NCBI GenBank assembly: GCA_036785325.1
Contig: JAXIVH010000041.1
Span: forward strand, 2,422,001-2,486,000
From: Urophycis tenuis
Taxonomy: Eukaryota > Chordata > Actinopteri > Gadiformes > Phycidae
DNA length: 64,000 nucleotides
Reading direction: 5' to 3'
Numbering within the stretch: position 1 is the first letter of the stretch; each line of letters begins with the position of its first letter. Below the pieces are notes generated by a model. That model ran no database searches, was not told where the DNA came from, and worked only from the letters and a program-made list of their open reading frames with translations. Shown here piece by piece: positions 48,469 through 61,428 of the stretch. The position numbers and the translations under genes were made by a program.

Positions 48469-51379
48469 AAGCTTAGATTTCCCCGCTTATAATGAGCCCA
48501 TCCCCAAGCAATTTGGTTGCTCAGAGACAAAACTGTGTCAGGTTGACTGAAGTCTACCCAGCAGCTAAAAACATACCTTCAACGTTTCAATTAACATCAA
48601 TCTTTCCTTACAGATCACAAATTAATTAGCTTAGTATTTCAACGACCAATGAGTCAATATAGTCTTGCCATACGCCGTTGGAAAGCTTAGATTTCCCTGC
48701 TTAAAATGAGCCCATCCGCGAGCAGTCTGCTTGCTCACAGACAAAACTGCGTCAGGTTGACTGAAGTCTACCCAGCAGCTAAAAACATACCTTCAACGTT
48801 TCAATTAAGATCAATCTTTCAATAAAGAACAGAAATTAATTAGCTTAGTATTTCAATGACCCATGAGTCAATATAGTCTTGCCATACGCCGTTGGAAAGC
48901 TTAGATTTCCCCGCTTAAAATGAGCCCATCCCCGAGCAATTTGGTTGCTCACAGACAAAACTGCTTCAGGTTGACTGAAGTCTACCCAGCAGCTAAAAAC
49001 ATACCTTTAACGTTTCAATTAACATCAATCTTTCCTTACAGAACACAAAATAATTAGCTTAGTATTTCAACGACCCTTTGGTGAATATAGTCTTGCCATA
49101 CGCCGTTGGAAAGCTTAGATTTCCCCGCTTATAATGAGCCCATCCCCGAGCAATTTGGTTGCTCACAGACTAAACTGCGTCAGGTTGACTGAAGTCTACC
49201 CAGCAGCTAAAAACATACCTTCAACGTTTCAATTAACATCAATCTTTCCTTACAGAACACAAATTAATTAGCTTAGTATTTCAACGAGCCATGAGTCAAT
49301 ATAGTCTTTCCATACGCCGTTGGAAAGCTTAGATTTCCCCGCTTAAAATGAGCCCATCTCCGAGCAATTTGGTTGCTCACAGACAAATCTGCGTCAGGTT
49401 GACTGAAGTCTACACAGCAGCTAAAGACATACCTTCAACGTTTCAATTAACATCAATCTTTCCTTACAGAACACAAAAGAATTAGCTTAGTATTTCAACG
49501 ACCCATGAGTCAATATAGTCTTGCCATACGCCGTTGGAAAGCTTAGATTTCCCCGCTTAAAATGAGCCCATCCCCGAGCAATTTGGTTGCTCACAGACAA
49601 AACTGCTTCAGGTTGACTGAAGTCTACCCAGCAGCTAAAAACATACCTTTAACGTTTCAATTAACATCAATCTTTCCTTACAGAACACAAAATAATTAGC
49701 TTAGTATTTCAACGACCCTTTGGTGAATATAGTCTTGCCATACGCCGTTGGAAAGCTTAGATTTCCCCGCTTATAATGAGCCCATCCCCGAGCAATTTGG
49801 TTGCTCACAGACTAAACTGCGTCAGGTTGACTGAAGTCTACCCAGCAGCTAAAAACATACCTTCAACGTTTCAATTAACATCAATCTTTCCTTACAGAAC
49901 ACAAATTAATTAGCTTAGTATTTCAACGAGCCATGAGTCAATATAGTCTTTCCATACGCCGTTGGAAAGCTTAGATTTCCCCGCTTAAAATGAGCCCATC
50001 TCCGAGCAATTTGGTTGCTCACAGACAAATCTGCGTCAGGTTGACTGAAGTCTACACAGCAGCTAAAGACATACCTTCAACGTTTCAATTAACATCAATC
50101 TTTCCTTACAGAACACAAAAGAATTAGCTTAGTATTTCAACGACCCTTTAGTGAATATAGTCTTGCCATACGCCGTTGGAAAGCTTAGATTTCCCCGCTT
50201 AAAATGAGCCCATCCGCGAGCAGTCTGGTTGATCACAGACTAAACTGCGTCAGGTTGACTGAAGTCTACCCAGCAGCTAAAAACATACCTTAAACGTTTC
50301 AATTAACATCAATCTTTCCTTACAGAACACAAATTAATTAGCTTAGTATTTCAACGCCCCTTTGGTGAATATAGTCTTGCCATAGGCCGTTGGAAAGCTT
50401 AGATTTCCCCGCTTATAATGAGCCCATTCCCGAGCAATTTGGTTGCTCACAGACAAAACTGTGTCAGGTTGAGTGAAGTCTACCCAGCAGCTAAAAACAT
50501 ACCTTCAACGTTTCAATTAACATCAATCTTTCCTTACAGAACACAAATTAATTAGCTTAGTATTTCAACGGCCCTTTGGTGAATATAGTCTTGCCATACG
50601 CCGTTGAAAAGCTTAGATTTCCCTGCTTAAAATGAGCCCATCCGCCAGCAATTTGGTTGCTCAGAGACAATTTGCTTCAGGTTGACTGAAGTCTACCCAG
50701 CAGCTAAAAACATACCTTCAACGTTTCAATTAACATCAATCTTTCCTTACAGATCACAAATTAATTAGCTTAGTATTTCAACGACCCATGAGTCAATATA
50801 GTCTTGCCATACGCCATTGGAAAGCTTAGATTTCCCCGCTTAAAATGAGCCCATCCGCGAGCAGTCTGGTTAATCACAGACTAAACTGCGTCAGGTTGAA
50901 TGAAGTCTACCCAGCAGCTAAAAACATACCTTTAACGTTTCAATTAACATCAATCTTTCCTTACAGAACACAAATTAATTAGCTTAGTATTTCAAAGACC
51001 CTTTGGTGAATATAGTCTTGCCATACGCCGTTGGAAAGCTTAGTTTTCCGCGCTTAGAATGAGCCCATCCCTGAGCAATTTGGTTGCTCAAAGACTAAAC
51101 TGCGTCAGGTTGACTGAAGTCTACACAGCAGCTAAAAACATACCTTCAACGTTTCAATTAAGATCAATCTTTCAATAAAGAACAGAAATTAATTAGCTTA
51201 GTATTTCAACGACCCATGACTCAATATAGTCTTGCCATACGCCGTTGGGAAGTTTAGATTTCCCCGCTTAAAATGAGCCCATCCGCGAGCAATTTAGTTG
51301 CTCACAGACTAAACTGCGTCAGGTTGAATGAAGTCTACCCAGCAGCTAAAAACACACCTTCAACTTTTCAATTCACGCG
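48469..51379 (+). repeat. Satellite array S17, about 13.6 monomers
   Basis: Same length (2,911 bp) and trimer duplication as S11. One CAACGGCCC is CAACGCCCC (about 50355). AATAAA at 48821-48826 and 51174-51179. Confidence 0.94.
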
Positions 51380-51557
51380 TTTTTTTTGTAATACGTGTAG
51401 CTATGATAAAGGACACATGTTTTGGCCTGTTTTATTATTCATAGTTGGCTTAACAGTAATAGAATATTATTATATGCTATAAGTGACCAGACGTCCGAGA
51501 TCAAAACTGGGAGCATAATCCCCGAGAAGGGGGAAAAAAAGGGTCAGCTATGTTTAA

Positions 51558-51615
51558 GTATATATATATATATGTGTGTGTATATATGTGTGTGTGTGTG
51601 TGTGTATATATGCGC

Positions 51616-51668
<53 letters not shown>
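51558..51668. repeat. TG/CA microsatellite of A15
   Basis: Same head as A10 but a shorter TG run. Confidence 0.95.
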
Positions 51669-51670
<2 letters not shown>

Positions 51671-51680
51671 AATCACTTAC

Positions 51681-52184
51681 TTGGAACGGCATGATCCCAC
51701 ATCGCTGTGAAGGGATGGCGTTAACCAGGTGGGCGTGCAACCCCTCGAGAGAGTTGCTGCCTCACCGGCACTTGTACTTGTTCAGCCGGATGCAGTTCTT
51801 CACAACCACCTTCACAGAGACATACAGCTGTATGCCAGGGGGGTCATGTAACACACAACCTATTGCAAGGTCCTCATTTATGCTGGTGTCATTTTGAAAT
51901 GTTACCATATACAAGTTTGAATGGTTTTGACACACGATGACTGCAGAGACAGCTGCAGGATGGCCCACGAAGCAGGACGGAGGGGGCCTGTGGCGCTGCG
52001 GGGAGGACCAGCGGTATGGGTGCTGCCGACACAGGGGGCGGGCGGGCCACAGGCTGACGCAGCAGGAGGCCTCGGCTGGAGGCGGGTGGGCGCAGGAGGC
52101 TTCGGCCGGGTGGAGGACGACAACGCAGTGGGCTGAACGGGCCGGTTGGTGGGAGTCACAGGCTCTGGCTCATCAACAAATAAC
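51681..52184 (-). pseudogene. A15: exon-like module, TGA class, PPRS variant
   Basis: Positional equivalent of A10 but with TGA after KYKC. HAH, RCG, VLHD. Confidence 0.6.
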
Positions 52185-52368
52185 CTGGAAATATAAAATA
52201 CACACGTGATCAGTATTGATATTGATATCTTTTATAAGAACACTGTTCATACCGTTTACACTTTTTATACAACTGTTTATACAATGTCCATACTGTTTAT
52301 TTATTAATGTTTATCACTGAAAAATAAAGGTGACTTGGTATGACTTGTGTGCTATTTTCTTTCCACAG

Positions 52369-52574
52369 CCAACAGAACACACATGAATCAGCTTATTATT
52401 TCGACGACCCATGGGCAAATATAGTCATGCCATACGTTGTTGGAAAGCTTAGATTTCCCCGTTTAAAATGAGCCCATCCCCGAGCAATTTGGTTGCTCAC
52501 AGACAAAACTGCGTCAGGTTCACTGAAGTCTACCCAGCAGCTAAAAACATACCTTCAACTTTTCAATTCACGCG
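52369..52574 (+). repeat. Satellite S18: one hybrid monomer
   Basis: 206 bp, duplicate of S12. Confidence 0.9.
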
Positions 52575-52752
52575 TTTTTTTTGTAACACGTGTAGCTATG
52601 ATAAAGGACACATGTTTTGGCCTGTTTTATTATTCATAGTTGGCTTAACAGTAATAGAATATTATTATATGCTATAAGTGACCAGACGTCCGAGATCAAA
52701 ACTGGGAGCATAATCCCCGAGAAGGGGGAAAAAAAGGGTCAGCTATGTTTAA

Positions 52753-52814
52753 GTATATATATATATGTGTGTGTATATATAAGTGTGTGTGTGTGTGTGT
52801 ATATATGCGCCTGC

Positions 52815-52888
<74 letters not shown>
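52753..52888. repeat. TG/CA microsatellite of A16
   Basis: Longest TG array here, about 14 bp longer than its A11 equivalent. Confidence 0.95.
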
Positions 52889-52891
<3 letters not shown>

Positions 52892-52901
52892 AATCACTTA
52901 C

Positions 52902-53405
52902 TTGGAACGGCATGATCCCATATCGCTGTGAAGGGATGGCGTTAACCAGGTGGGTGTGCAACCCCTCGAGAGAGTTGCTGCCTCGCCGGCACTTGTACTT
53001 GTTCAGCCGGATGCCGTTCTTCACAACCACCTTCACAGAGACATACAGCTGTATGCCAGGGGGGTCCTGTAACACACAACCTATTGCAAGGTCCTCATTT
53101 ATGCTGGTGTCATTTTGAAATGTTACCATATACAAGTTTGAATGGTTTTGACACACGATGACTGCAGAGACAGCTGCAGGATGGCCCACGAAGCAGGACG
53201 GAGGGGGCCTGTGGCTGTGCGGGGAGGACCAGCGGTATGGGTGCTGCCGACACAGGGGGCGGGCGGGCCACAGGCTGACGCAGCAGGAGGCCTCGGCTGG
53301 AGGCGGGTGGGCGCAGGAGGCTTCGGCCGGGTGGAGGACGACAACGCAGTGGGCTGAACGGGCCGGTTGGTGGGAGTCACAGGCTCTGGCTCATCAACAA
53401 ATAAC
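52902..53405 (-). pseudogene. A16: exon-like module, CGA class, KNG variant
   Basis: Its left context equals A11 and its right context equals A13, consistent with being the fusion product of those two positions. Confidence 0.6.
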
Positions 53406-53589
53406 CTGGAAATATAAAATACACACGTGATCAGTATTGATATTGATATCTTTTATAAGAACACTGTTCATACCGTTTACACTTTTTATACAACTGTTTA
53501 TACAATGTCCATACTGTTTATTTATTAATGTTTATCACTGAAAAATAAAGGTGACTTGGTATGACTTGTGTGCTATTTTCTTTCCACAG

Positions 53590-54865
53590 CCAACAGAACA
53601 CACATGAATCAGCTTATTATTTCGACGACCCATGGGCAAATATAGTCATGCCATACGTCGTTGGAAAGCTTAGATTTCCCCGTTTAAAATGAGCCCATCT
53701 CCGAGCAATTTGGTTGCTCACAGACAAATCTGCGTCAGGTTGACTGAAGTCTACACAGCAGCTAAAGACATACCTTCAACGTTTCAATTAACATCAATCT
53801 TTCCTTACAGAACACAAATTAATTAGCTTAGTATTTCAACGACCCTTTAGTGAATATAGTCTTGCCATACGCCGTTGGAAAGCTTAGATTTCCCCGCTTT
53901 TAATGAGCCCATCCCCAAGCAATTTGGTTGCTCAGAGACAAAACTGTGTCAGGTTGACTGAAGTCTACCCAGCAGCTAAAAACATACCTTCAACGTTTCA
54001 ATTAACATCAATCTTTCCTTACAGATCACAAATTAATTAGCTTAGTATTTCAACGACCAATGAGTCAATATAGTCTTGCCATACGCCGTTGGAAAGCTTA
54101 GATTTCCCCGCTTAAAATGAGCCCATCCGCGAGCAGTCTGGTTGATCACAGACTAAACTGCGTCAGGTTGAATGAAGTCCACCTAGCAGCTAAAAACATA
54201 CTTTTAACGTTTCAATTGACATCAATCTTTCCTTACAGAACACAAATTAATTAGCTTAGTATTTCAACGGGCCATTGGTGAATATAGTCTTGCCATACGC
54301 CGTTGAAAAGCTTAGATTTCCCCGCTTAAAATGAGCCCATCCGCGAGCAGTCTGGTTGATCACAGACTAAACTGCGTCAGGTTGACTGAAGTCTACCCAG
54401 CAGCTAAAAACATACCTTCAACGTTTCAATTAACATCAATCTTTCCTTACAGAACACAAATTAATTAGCTTAGTATTTCAATGACCCATGAGTCAATATA
54501 GTCTTGCCATAGGCCGTTGGAAAGCTTAGATTTCCCCGCTTAAAATGAGCCCATCCGCGAGCAGTCTGGTTGATCACAGACTAAACTGCGTCAGGTTGAA
54601 TGAAGTCTACCCAGCAGCTAAAAACATACCTTTAACGTTTCAATTAACATCAATCTTTCCTTACAGAACACAAATTAATTAGCTTAGTATTTCAAAGGCC
54701 CTTTGGTGAATATAGTCTTGCCATATGCCGTTGGGAACCTTAGATTTCCCCGCTTAAAATGAGCCCATCCCCGAGCAATTTGGTTGCTCACAGACAAAAC
54801 TGCGTCAGGCTGACTGAAGTCTACCCAGCAGCTAAAAACATACCTTCAACTTTTCAATTCACGCG
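53590..54865 (+). repeat. Satellite array S19, 6 monomers
   Basis: 1,276 bp, as S9/S15. Carries the GTCCACCTAGC variant also seen in S13 but not in S15. Confidence 0.94.
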
Positions 54866-55043
54866 TTTTTTTTGTAACACGTGTAGCTATGATAAAGGAC
54901 ACATGTTTTGGCCTGTTTTATTATTCATAGTTGGCTTAACAGTAATAGAATATTATTATACGCTATAAGTGACCAGACGTCCGAGATCAAAACTGGGAGC
55001 ATAATCCCCGAGAAGGGGGAAAAAAAGGGTCAGCTATGTTTAA

Positions 55044-55089
55044 GTATATATATATATGTGTGTGTATATATAAGTGTATATATGCGCGC

Positions 55090-55157
<68 letters not shown>
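55044..55157. repeat. TG/CA microsatellite of A17
   Basis: A9-type head, GCGCGCGCG step, then TG. Confidence 0.95.
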
Positions 55158-55160
<3 letters not shown>

Positions 55161-55170
55161 AATCACTTAC

Positions 55171-55674
55171 TTGGAACAGCATGATCCCACATCGCTGTGA
55201 AGGGATGGCGTTAACCAGGTGGGCGTGCAACCCCTCGAGAGAGTTGCTGCCTCACCGGCACTTGTACTTGTTCAGCCGGATGCAGTTCTTCACAACCACC
55301 TTCACAGAGACATACAGCTGTATGCCAGGGGGGTCATGTAACACACAACCTATTGCAAGGTCCTCATTTATGCTGGTGTCATTTTGAAATGTTACCATAT
55401 ACAAGTTTGAATGGTTTTGACACACGATGACTGCAGAGACAGCTGCAGGATGGCCCATGAAGCAGGACGGAGGGGGCCTGTGGCTGTGCGGGGAGGACCA
55501 GCGGTATGGGTGCTGCCGACACAGGGGGCGGGCGGGCCACAGGCTGATGCAGCAGGAGGCCTCGGCTGGAGGCGGGTGGGCGCAGGAGGCTTCGGCCGGG
55601 TGGAGGACGACAACGCAGTGGGCTGAACGGGCCGGTTGGTGGGAGTCACAGGCTCTGGCTCATCAACAAATAAC
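55171..55674 (-). pseudogene. A17: exon-like module, TGA class, next to block B-IV
   Basis: IMLFQ, VLHD, RCG, with HAH. Carries both extra CpG-to-TpG changes of A9, so it is closer to A9 than to its neighbour A14. Confidence 0.6.
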
Positions 55675-55858
55675 CTGGAAATATAAAATACACACGTGAT
55701 CAGTATTGATATTGATATCTTTTATAAGAACACTGTTCATACCGTTTACACTTTTTATACAACTGTTTATACAATGTCCATACTGTTTATTTATTAATGT
55801 TTATCACTGAAAAATAAAGGTGACTTGGTAGGACTTGTGTGCTATTTTCTTTCCACAG

Positions 55859-56167
55859 CCAACAGAACACACATGAATCAGCTTTTTATTTCGACGACCC
55901 GTGGGCAAATATAGTCATGCCATACGTCGTTGGAAAGCTTAGATTTTCCCGCTTAAAATGAGCCCATCTCTGATCAATTTGGTTGCTCACAGACAAAACT
56001 GCGTCAGGTTGACTGAAGTCTACCCAGCAGCTAAAAAAAAACCTTCAACGCTTCAATTAACATTAATCTTTCCTTACAGAACACAAATTAATTAGCTTAG
56101 TATTTCAACGACCCATGAGTCAATATAGTCTAGCCATACGCCGTTGGAAAGCTTAGATTTTCCTTCC
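55859..56167 (+). repeat. Satellite remnant S20 before block B-IV
   Basis: 309 bp, as S10. Confidence 0.9.
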
Positions 56168-57335
56168 TTATCTCGATGACCCCCCCACCTCATCCAACGA
56201 CTCGGTAGTTGAATAGGGGATCAAAGGCAGTTGCACTCGCCAATATCTAGTCATCCGCAGCTCTCTTTTCCCATATTACCAAGAATTAAGTAAAACGAAA
56301 TGGTTATCTGTCTTGTTGTGATATAACCGCTGATTTGGAGATATAGACTTGTTTTTCCTTTTCCCAAAGGTTTTCTTTGTTCCAAGATGGAGGTCAATCT
56401 AGTTTGATTGAAGGTACTTCCAATGCATTGGTATATTTACTTATTTGAATAAAGACGAGTCACAGCTGGAGTGAGACTTTTCTTTTCCATTTCTATTTTA
56501 GTATAAACGTGCTATCGAAATATTAGGACACGTCATCAGTAGTGGACCCTGGGATCATAGGGTGTTTCTGGCCATTGTCACTATACACCCTCACCCAAGG
56601 GAGGCCCCCCCGAGAGTGATCAATTCTCAAGGTGTGTCGTTTCCGAAATGGAATTGGTATTGGGTTTAAGCTTTTTTAGGAGTGATCATTTGTTGAGGTA
56701 ACGTCGAGGTAAGTAAAGGTAAGTAAAACACTTTTTAGGATACATTGTTTTGGTTATGGAGAGGAGGGGGCACATACTTACCCCCTGACCAGCACAAACC
56801 AGTTGTTAACACCGCTAGGTAGCCCTGGTTTGGCCAATCAGGGCCGGAGCTTGGTTCTTGTCCTCTGTTGGGTCCAGATGAACTAGCAGAAAACTGGGGT
56901 CACGAAGGACCGAGGCCAGCCGTGACAAAGCACTGCCTCCACGGTCCCCCAATGCAGCTATCCTCAGCGATGGGTGTCCAGACCTAGGAAAGACCAAGAC
57001 CAGCCCCGACCAGCGGTGCCTTCCCAGTCGGTCCCAGGGTAGGAAAGGCCAAGGCCAGCCGCGACTAAGCACTGCCTCCCTGGCCCCTCCAGGACCCCAT
57101 GCCGAACAGCCTGTTAATAACAATTCCTGTGCCCCATACACCGCGCGACTACAGAGATTGTGTAGGAAGTTGACCTTAGAGAAGACTCAATGGCTTACTT
57201 TCCTCACCCAAAACAACAATTTCTTGGGGTAGTCTATTCTCGCCGTAGGTACTTCGGTAATGGGTTTTTTTGTGAAAAGTTTTCCGGATGAAATGCATGC
57301 TGGGTAATTGTCTTCTTCCTCCAATATGTCAAGTG
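56168..57335 (+). repeat. B unit 6, left part
   Basis: Mosaic: GAATTAAG as in units 4-5 but GCACTCGCC and CTACAGAG as in units 1-2. 108-codon minus ORF at 56815-57141. Confidence 0.85.
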
Positions 57336-58245
57336 TAGGTTAAGGTTAGGGTAGATTTAGGGGTAGAGTTAGCAGTTAACCTTAACGTTAGGTTTGAAGT
57401 AAATGGGAGGGGTTGCGGTTAGGGTTAAGGTTAGGGCTGAGGTTAGGGTTAGGTATAAGGTTACGGTTTAGGGTTAAGGTTAGGGTTAAGGTTAGGGTTA
57501 CGGTTAGGGCTAAGGTTAGGGCTAAGGTTAGAGTAAGGGTTAGGGTTAGCGTTACGGTTAGGGTAAGGTTAGGGTTAGGGTTAGAGGTTAGGGGTTAGGG
57601 GTTAGGGTTAAGATGAGGGCTGAGGTTAGGGTTAAGGTTAGGGCTGAGGTTAGGGTTAGGTTTAAGGTTAGGGATAAGGTTAGGGTTGGGGTTACGGCTG
57701 AGATTGGGGTTAAGGTTAGGGTTGAGGTTAGGGTTAGTGTTATGGATAAGGTTAGGTTAAGTGTTAGGGCCAAGGTTAGGGTTAAGGTTATGGTTAAGAT
57801 TAGGGTTAGGGCTAGAATTAGGGTTAGGGCTAAGGTTAGGGTTAGGGTTATGGCTGAGGTTAGGGTTAAGGTTAGGTTTGAGGTTAGTGTTAAGGTTAGG
57901 GCCAAGGTTAGGGTTAGGGTTAAGGTTAGGGTTAGGGCTAAGGTTAGGGTTAGGGTTATGGCTGAGGCTAGGGTTAGGGCTAAAGTTAGGGCAAAGGTTA
58001 GAGTTAGGGTTAGCGTTAGGGTTAGGGTTAGGGTTAGGGTTAGGGTTAGGGTTAGAGTAGGGGTTAGGGTTAGAGTTAGAGTAGGGGTTAGGGTTAGTGT
58101 TAAGGCTAAGGTTAGGGGTTGAGGTTAGTGTTAAGATTAGGGCCAAGGTAAGGGTTAGTGTTAGGGTTGAGTTAGGGTTAGGGCTAAGGTTAGGCCTATG
58201 GTTAGGGTTGGGGTTGAGGTTATCCCTAGGGTTAGAGTTAGAGCG
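57336..58245 (+). repeat. Telomeric tract of B unit 6, with pure (TTAGGG)6
   Basis: Perfect run at 58016-58051, one repeat shorter than in units 4 and 5. Confidence 0.94.
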
Positions 58246-58927
58246 AGAGATTGAGGAAGGTAGAGTCAAGGTGAGACAGTCTGTACGGACTGAACTCACC
58301 CCCGCCGGATCGGGCTAGTACACTCTATCTCCCCCAACTCCCTCATTTCCATGAGGGAAGACAGGGGAGAAGAGATGGGAGGAGTATATATATTTAATAT
58401 ATATTTTTTTAGTAAATAAATACATCGAGAGACTCACCGCTGGAGTGGGTTTTAATCTTTGTATTCAAGGTTGTTCCTCCTCTTTTGATTCCTCGCTGGT
58501 GGTGCGTCGTCTCCACCTAGTGGTCGTTTTGTGAAGAAGAGTTATAGAAATAGAAATAGAAATACTCTATTGTTCCCAGGTTGGGAAATTGCATTAATAG
58601 GTAAGTAATAATAATAATAATAATAGGTAATTGCAATAGTTGGTAAGGTAATCTATATTTACTTTATTTATTAATATTTGTATATTTATTTAGTCTATTT
58701 ATTTATTCATTTTTGTTTATTTATTTATTTAGATAAAGAGGATCACAGCTGGAGTGAGTTTTTAGTCTTTGTGTTAAAGGCTGGTTGCCTTCTTTTGATT
58801 CTTCAGTGGTGGTCCATCGCCTCCATCTAGTGGTCGTTTTGTGAATAACAGTTGGTAAGGTAATATAAATGGGTTGTGTAGAGAGCCCGTTCTTTCGATG
58901 GCCCTGGCTCGGTTAGGTTCGTTAGAG
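58246..58927 (+). repeat. B unit 6, right part
   Basis: As unit 4, with TTATTAATATTTG in the AT-rich part. Confidence 0.8.
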
Positions 58928-59010
58928 TTATCTCGATGACCCCCCCCCCACCTCATCCAACGACTCGGTTGTTGAATAGGGGATCAAAGGCATTTGCACT
59001 CGCCAATATC

Positions 59011-60423
59011 AAGCTTAGATTTCCCCGCTTATAATGAGCCCATCCCCAAGCAATTTGGTTGCTCAGAGACAAAACTGTGTCAGGTTGACTGAAGTCTACC
59101 CAGCAGCTAAAAACATACCTTCAACGTTTCAATTAACATCAATCTTTCCTTACAGATCACAAATTAATTAGCTTAGTATTTCAACGAGCCATGAGTCAAT
59201 ATAGTCTTGCCATACGCCGTTGGAAAGCTTAGATTTCCCTGCTTAAAATGAGCCCATCCCCGAGCAGTCTGCTTGCTCACAGACAAAACTGCGTCAGGTT
59301 GACTGAAGTCTACCCAGCAGCTAAAAACATACCTTCAACGTTTCAATTAAGATCAATCTTTCAATAAAGAACAGAAATTAATTAGCTTAGTATTTCAATG
59401 ACCCATGAGTCAATATAGTCTTGCCATACGCCGTTGGAAAGCTTAGATTTCCCCGCTTATAATGAGCCCATTCCCGAGCAATTTGGTTGCTCACAGACAA
59501 AACTGTGTCAGGTTGAGTGAAGTCTACCCAGCAGCTAAAAACATACCTTCAACGTTTCAATTAACATCAATCTTTCCTTACAGAACACAAATTAATTAGC
59601 TTAGTATTTCAACGGCCCTTTGGTGAATATAGTCTTGCCATACGCCGTTGAAAAGCTTAGATTTCCCTGCTTAAAATGAGCCCATCCGCCAGCAATTTGG
59701 TTGCTCAGAGACAATTTGCTTCAGGTTGACTGAAGTCTACCCAGCAGCTAAAAACATACCTTCAACGTTTCAATTAACATCAATCTTTCCTTACAGATCA
59801 CAAATTAATTAGCTTAGTATTTCAACGACCCATGAGTCAATATAGTCTTGCCATACGCCATTGGAAAGCTTAGATTTCCCCGCTTAAAATGAGCCCATCC
59901 GCGAGCAGTCTGGTTAATCACAGACTAAACTGCGTCAGGTTGAATGAAGTCTACCCAGCAGCTAAAAACATACCTTTAACGTTTCAATTAACATCAATCT
60001 TTCCTTACAGAACACAAATTAATTAGCTTAGTATTTCAAAGACCCTTTGGTGAATATAGTCTTGCCATACGCCGTTGGAAAGCTTAGTTTTCCGCGCTTA
60101 GAATGAGCCCATCCCTGAGCAATTTGGTTGCTCAAAGACTAAACTGCGTCAGGTTGACTGAAGTCTACACAGCAGCTAAAAACATACCTTCAACGTTTCA
60201 ATTAAGATCAATCTTTCAATAAAGAACAGAAATTAATTAGCTTAGTATTTCAACGACCCATGACTCAATATAGTCTTGCCATACGCCGTTGGGAAGTTTA
60301 GATTTCCCCGCTTAAAATGAGCCCATCCGCGAGCAATTTAGTTGCTCACAGACTAAACTGCGTCAGGTTGAATGAAGTCTACCCAGCAGCTAAAAACACA
60401 CCTTCAACTTTTCAATTCACGCG
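59011..60423 (+). repeat. Satellite array S21, about 6.6 monomers
   Basis: 1,413 bp, exactly 7 x 214 bp shorter than S11 and S17. The trimer duplication and its neighbours are missing. AATAAA at 59363-59368 and 60218-60223. Confidence 0.94.
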
Positions 60424-60601
60424 TTTTTTTTGTAATACGTGTAGCTATGATAAAGGACACATGTTTTGGCCTGTTTTATTATTCATAGTTGGCTTAACAG
60501 TAATAGAATATTATTATATGCTATAAGTGACCAGACGTCCGAGATCAAAACTGGGAGCATAATCCCCGAGAAGGGGGAAAAAAAGGGTCAGCTATGTTTA
60601 A

Positions 60602-60659
60602 GTATATATATATATATGTGTGTGTATATATGTGTGTGTGTGTGTGTGTATATATGCGC

Positions 60660-60717
<58 letters not shown>
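60602..60717. repeat. TG/CA microsatellite of A18
   Basis: Same head as A10 and A15. Confidence 0.95.
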
Positions 60718-60720
<3 letters not shown>

Positions 60721-60730
60721 AATCACTTAC

Positions 60731-61234
60731 TTGGAACGGCATGATCCCACATCGCTGTGAAGGGATGGCGTTAACCAGGTGGGCGTGCAACCCCTCGAGA
60801 GAGTTGCTGCCTCACCGGCACTTGTACTTGTTCAGCCGGATGCAGTTCTTCACAACCACCTTCACAGAGACATACAGCTGTATGCCAGGGGGGTCATGTA
60901 ACACACAACCTATTGCAAGGTCCTCATTTATGCTGGTGTCATTTTGAAATGTTACCATATACAAGTTTGAATGGTTTTGACACACGATGACTGCAGAGAC
61001 AGCTGCAGGATGGCCCACGAAGCAGGACGGAGGGGGCCTGTGGCGCTGCGGGGAGGACCAGCGGTATGGGTGCTGCCGACACAGGGGGCGGGCGGGCCAC
61101 AGGCTGACGCAGCAGGAGGCCTCGGCTGGAGGCGGGTGGGCGCAGGAGGCTTCGGCCGGGTGGAGGACGACAACGCAGTGGGCTGAACGGGCCGGTTGGT
61201 GGGAGTCACAGGCTCTGGCTCATCAACAAATAAC
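60731..61234 (-). pseudogene. A18: exon-like module, TGA class, PPRS variant
   Basis: Same variants as A15 (TGA, PPRS, VLHD, HAH, RCG). Both splice sites kept. Confidence 0.6.
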
Positions 61235-61428
61235 CTGGAAATATAAAATACACACGTGATCAGTATTGATATTGATATCTTTTATAAGAACACTGTTCAT
61301 ACCGTTTACACTTTTTATACAACTGTTTATACAATGTCCATACTGTTTATTTATTAATGTTTATCACTGAAAAATAAAGGTGACTTGGTATGACTTGTGT
61401 GCTATTTTCTTTCCACAGCCAACAGAAC

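Larger units (their letters stand above)
56168..59010 (+). repeat. Block B-IV: one B unit (unit 6) plus 83-bp partial
   Basis: 10,548 bp after block B-III. Seven bp shorter: one TTAGGG and one C of the left C-run are missing. Confidence 0.85.
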
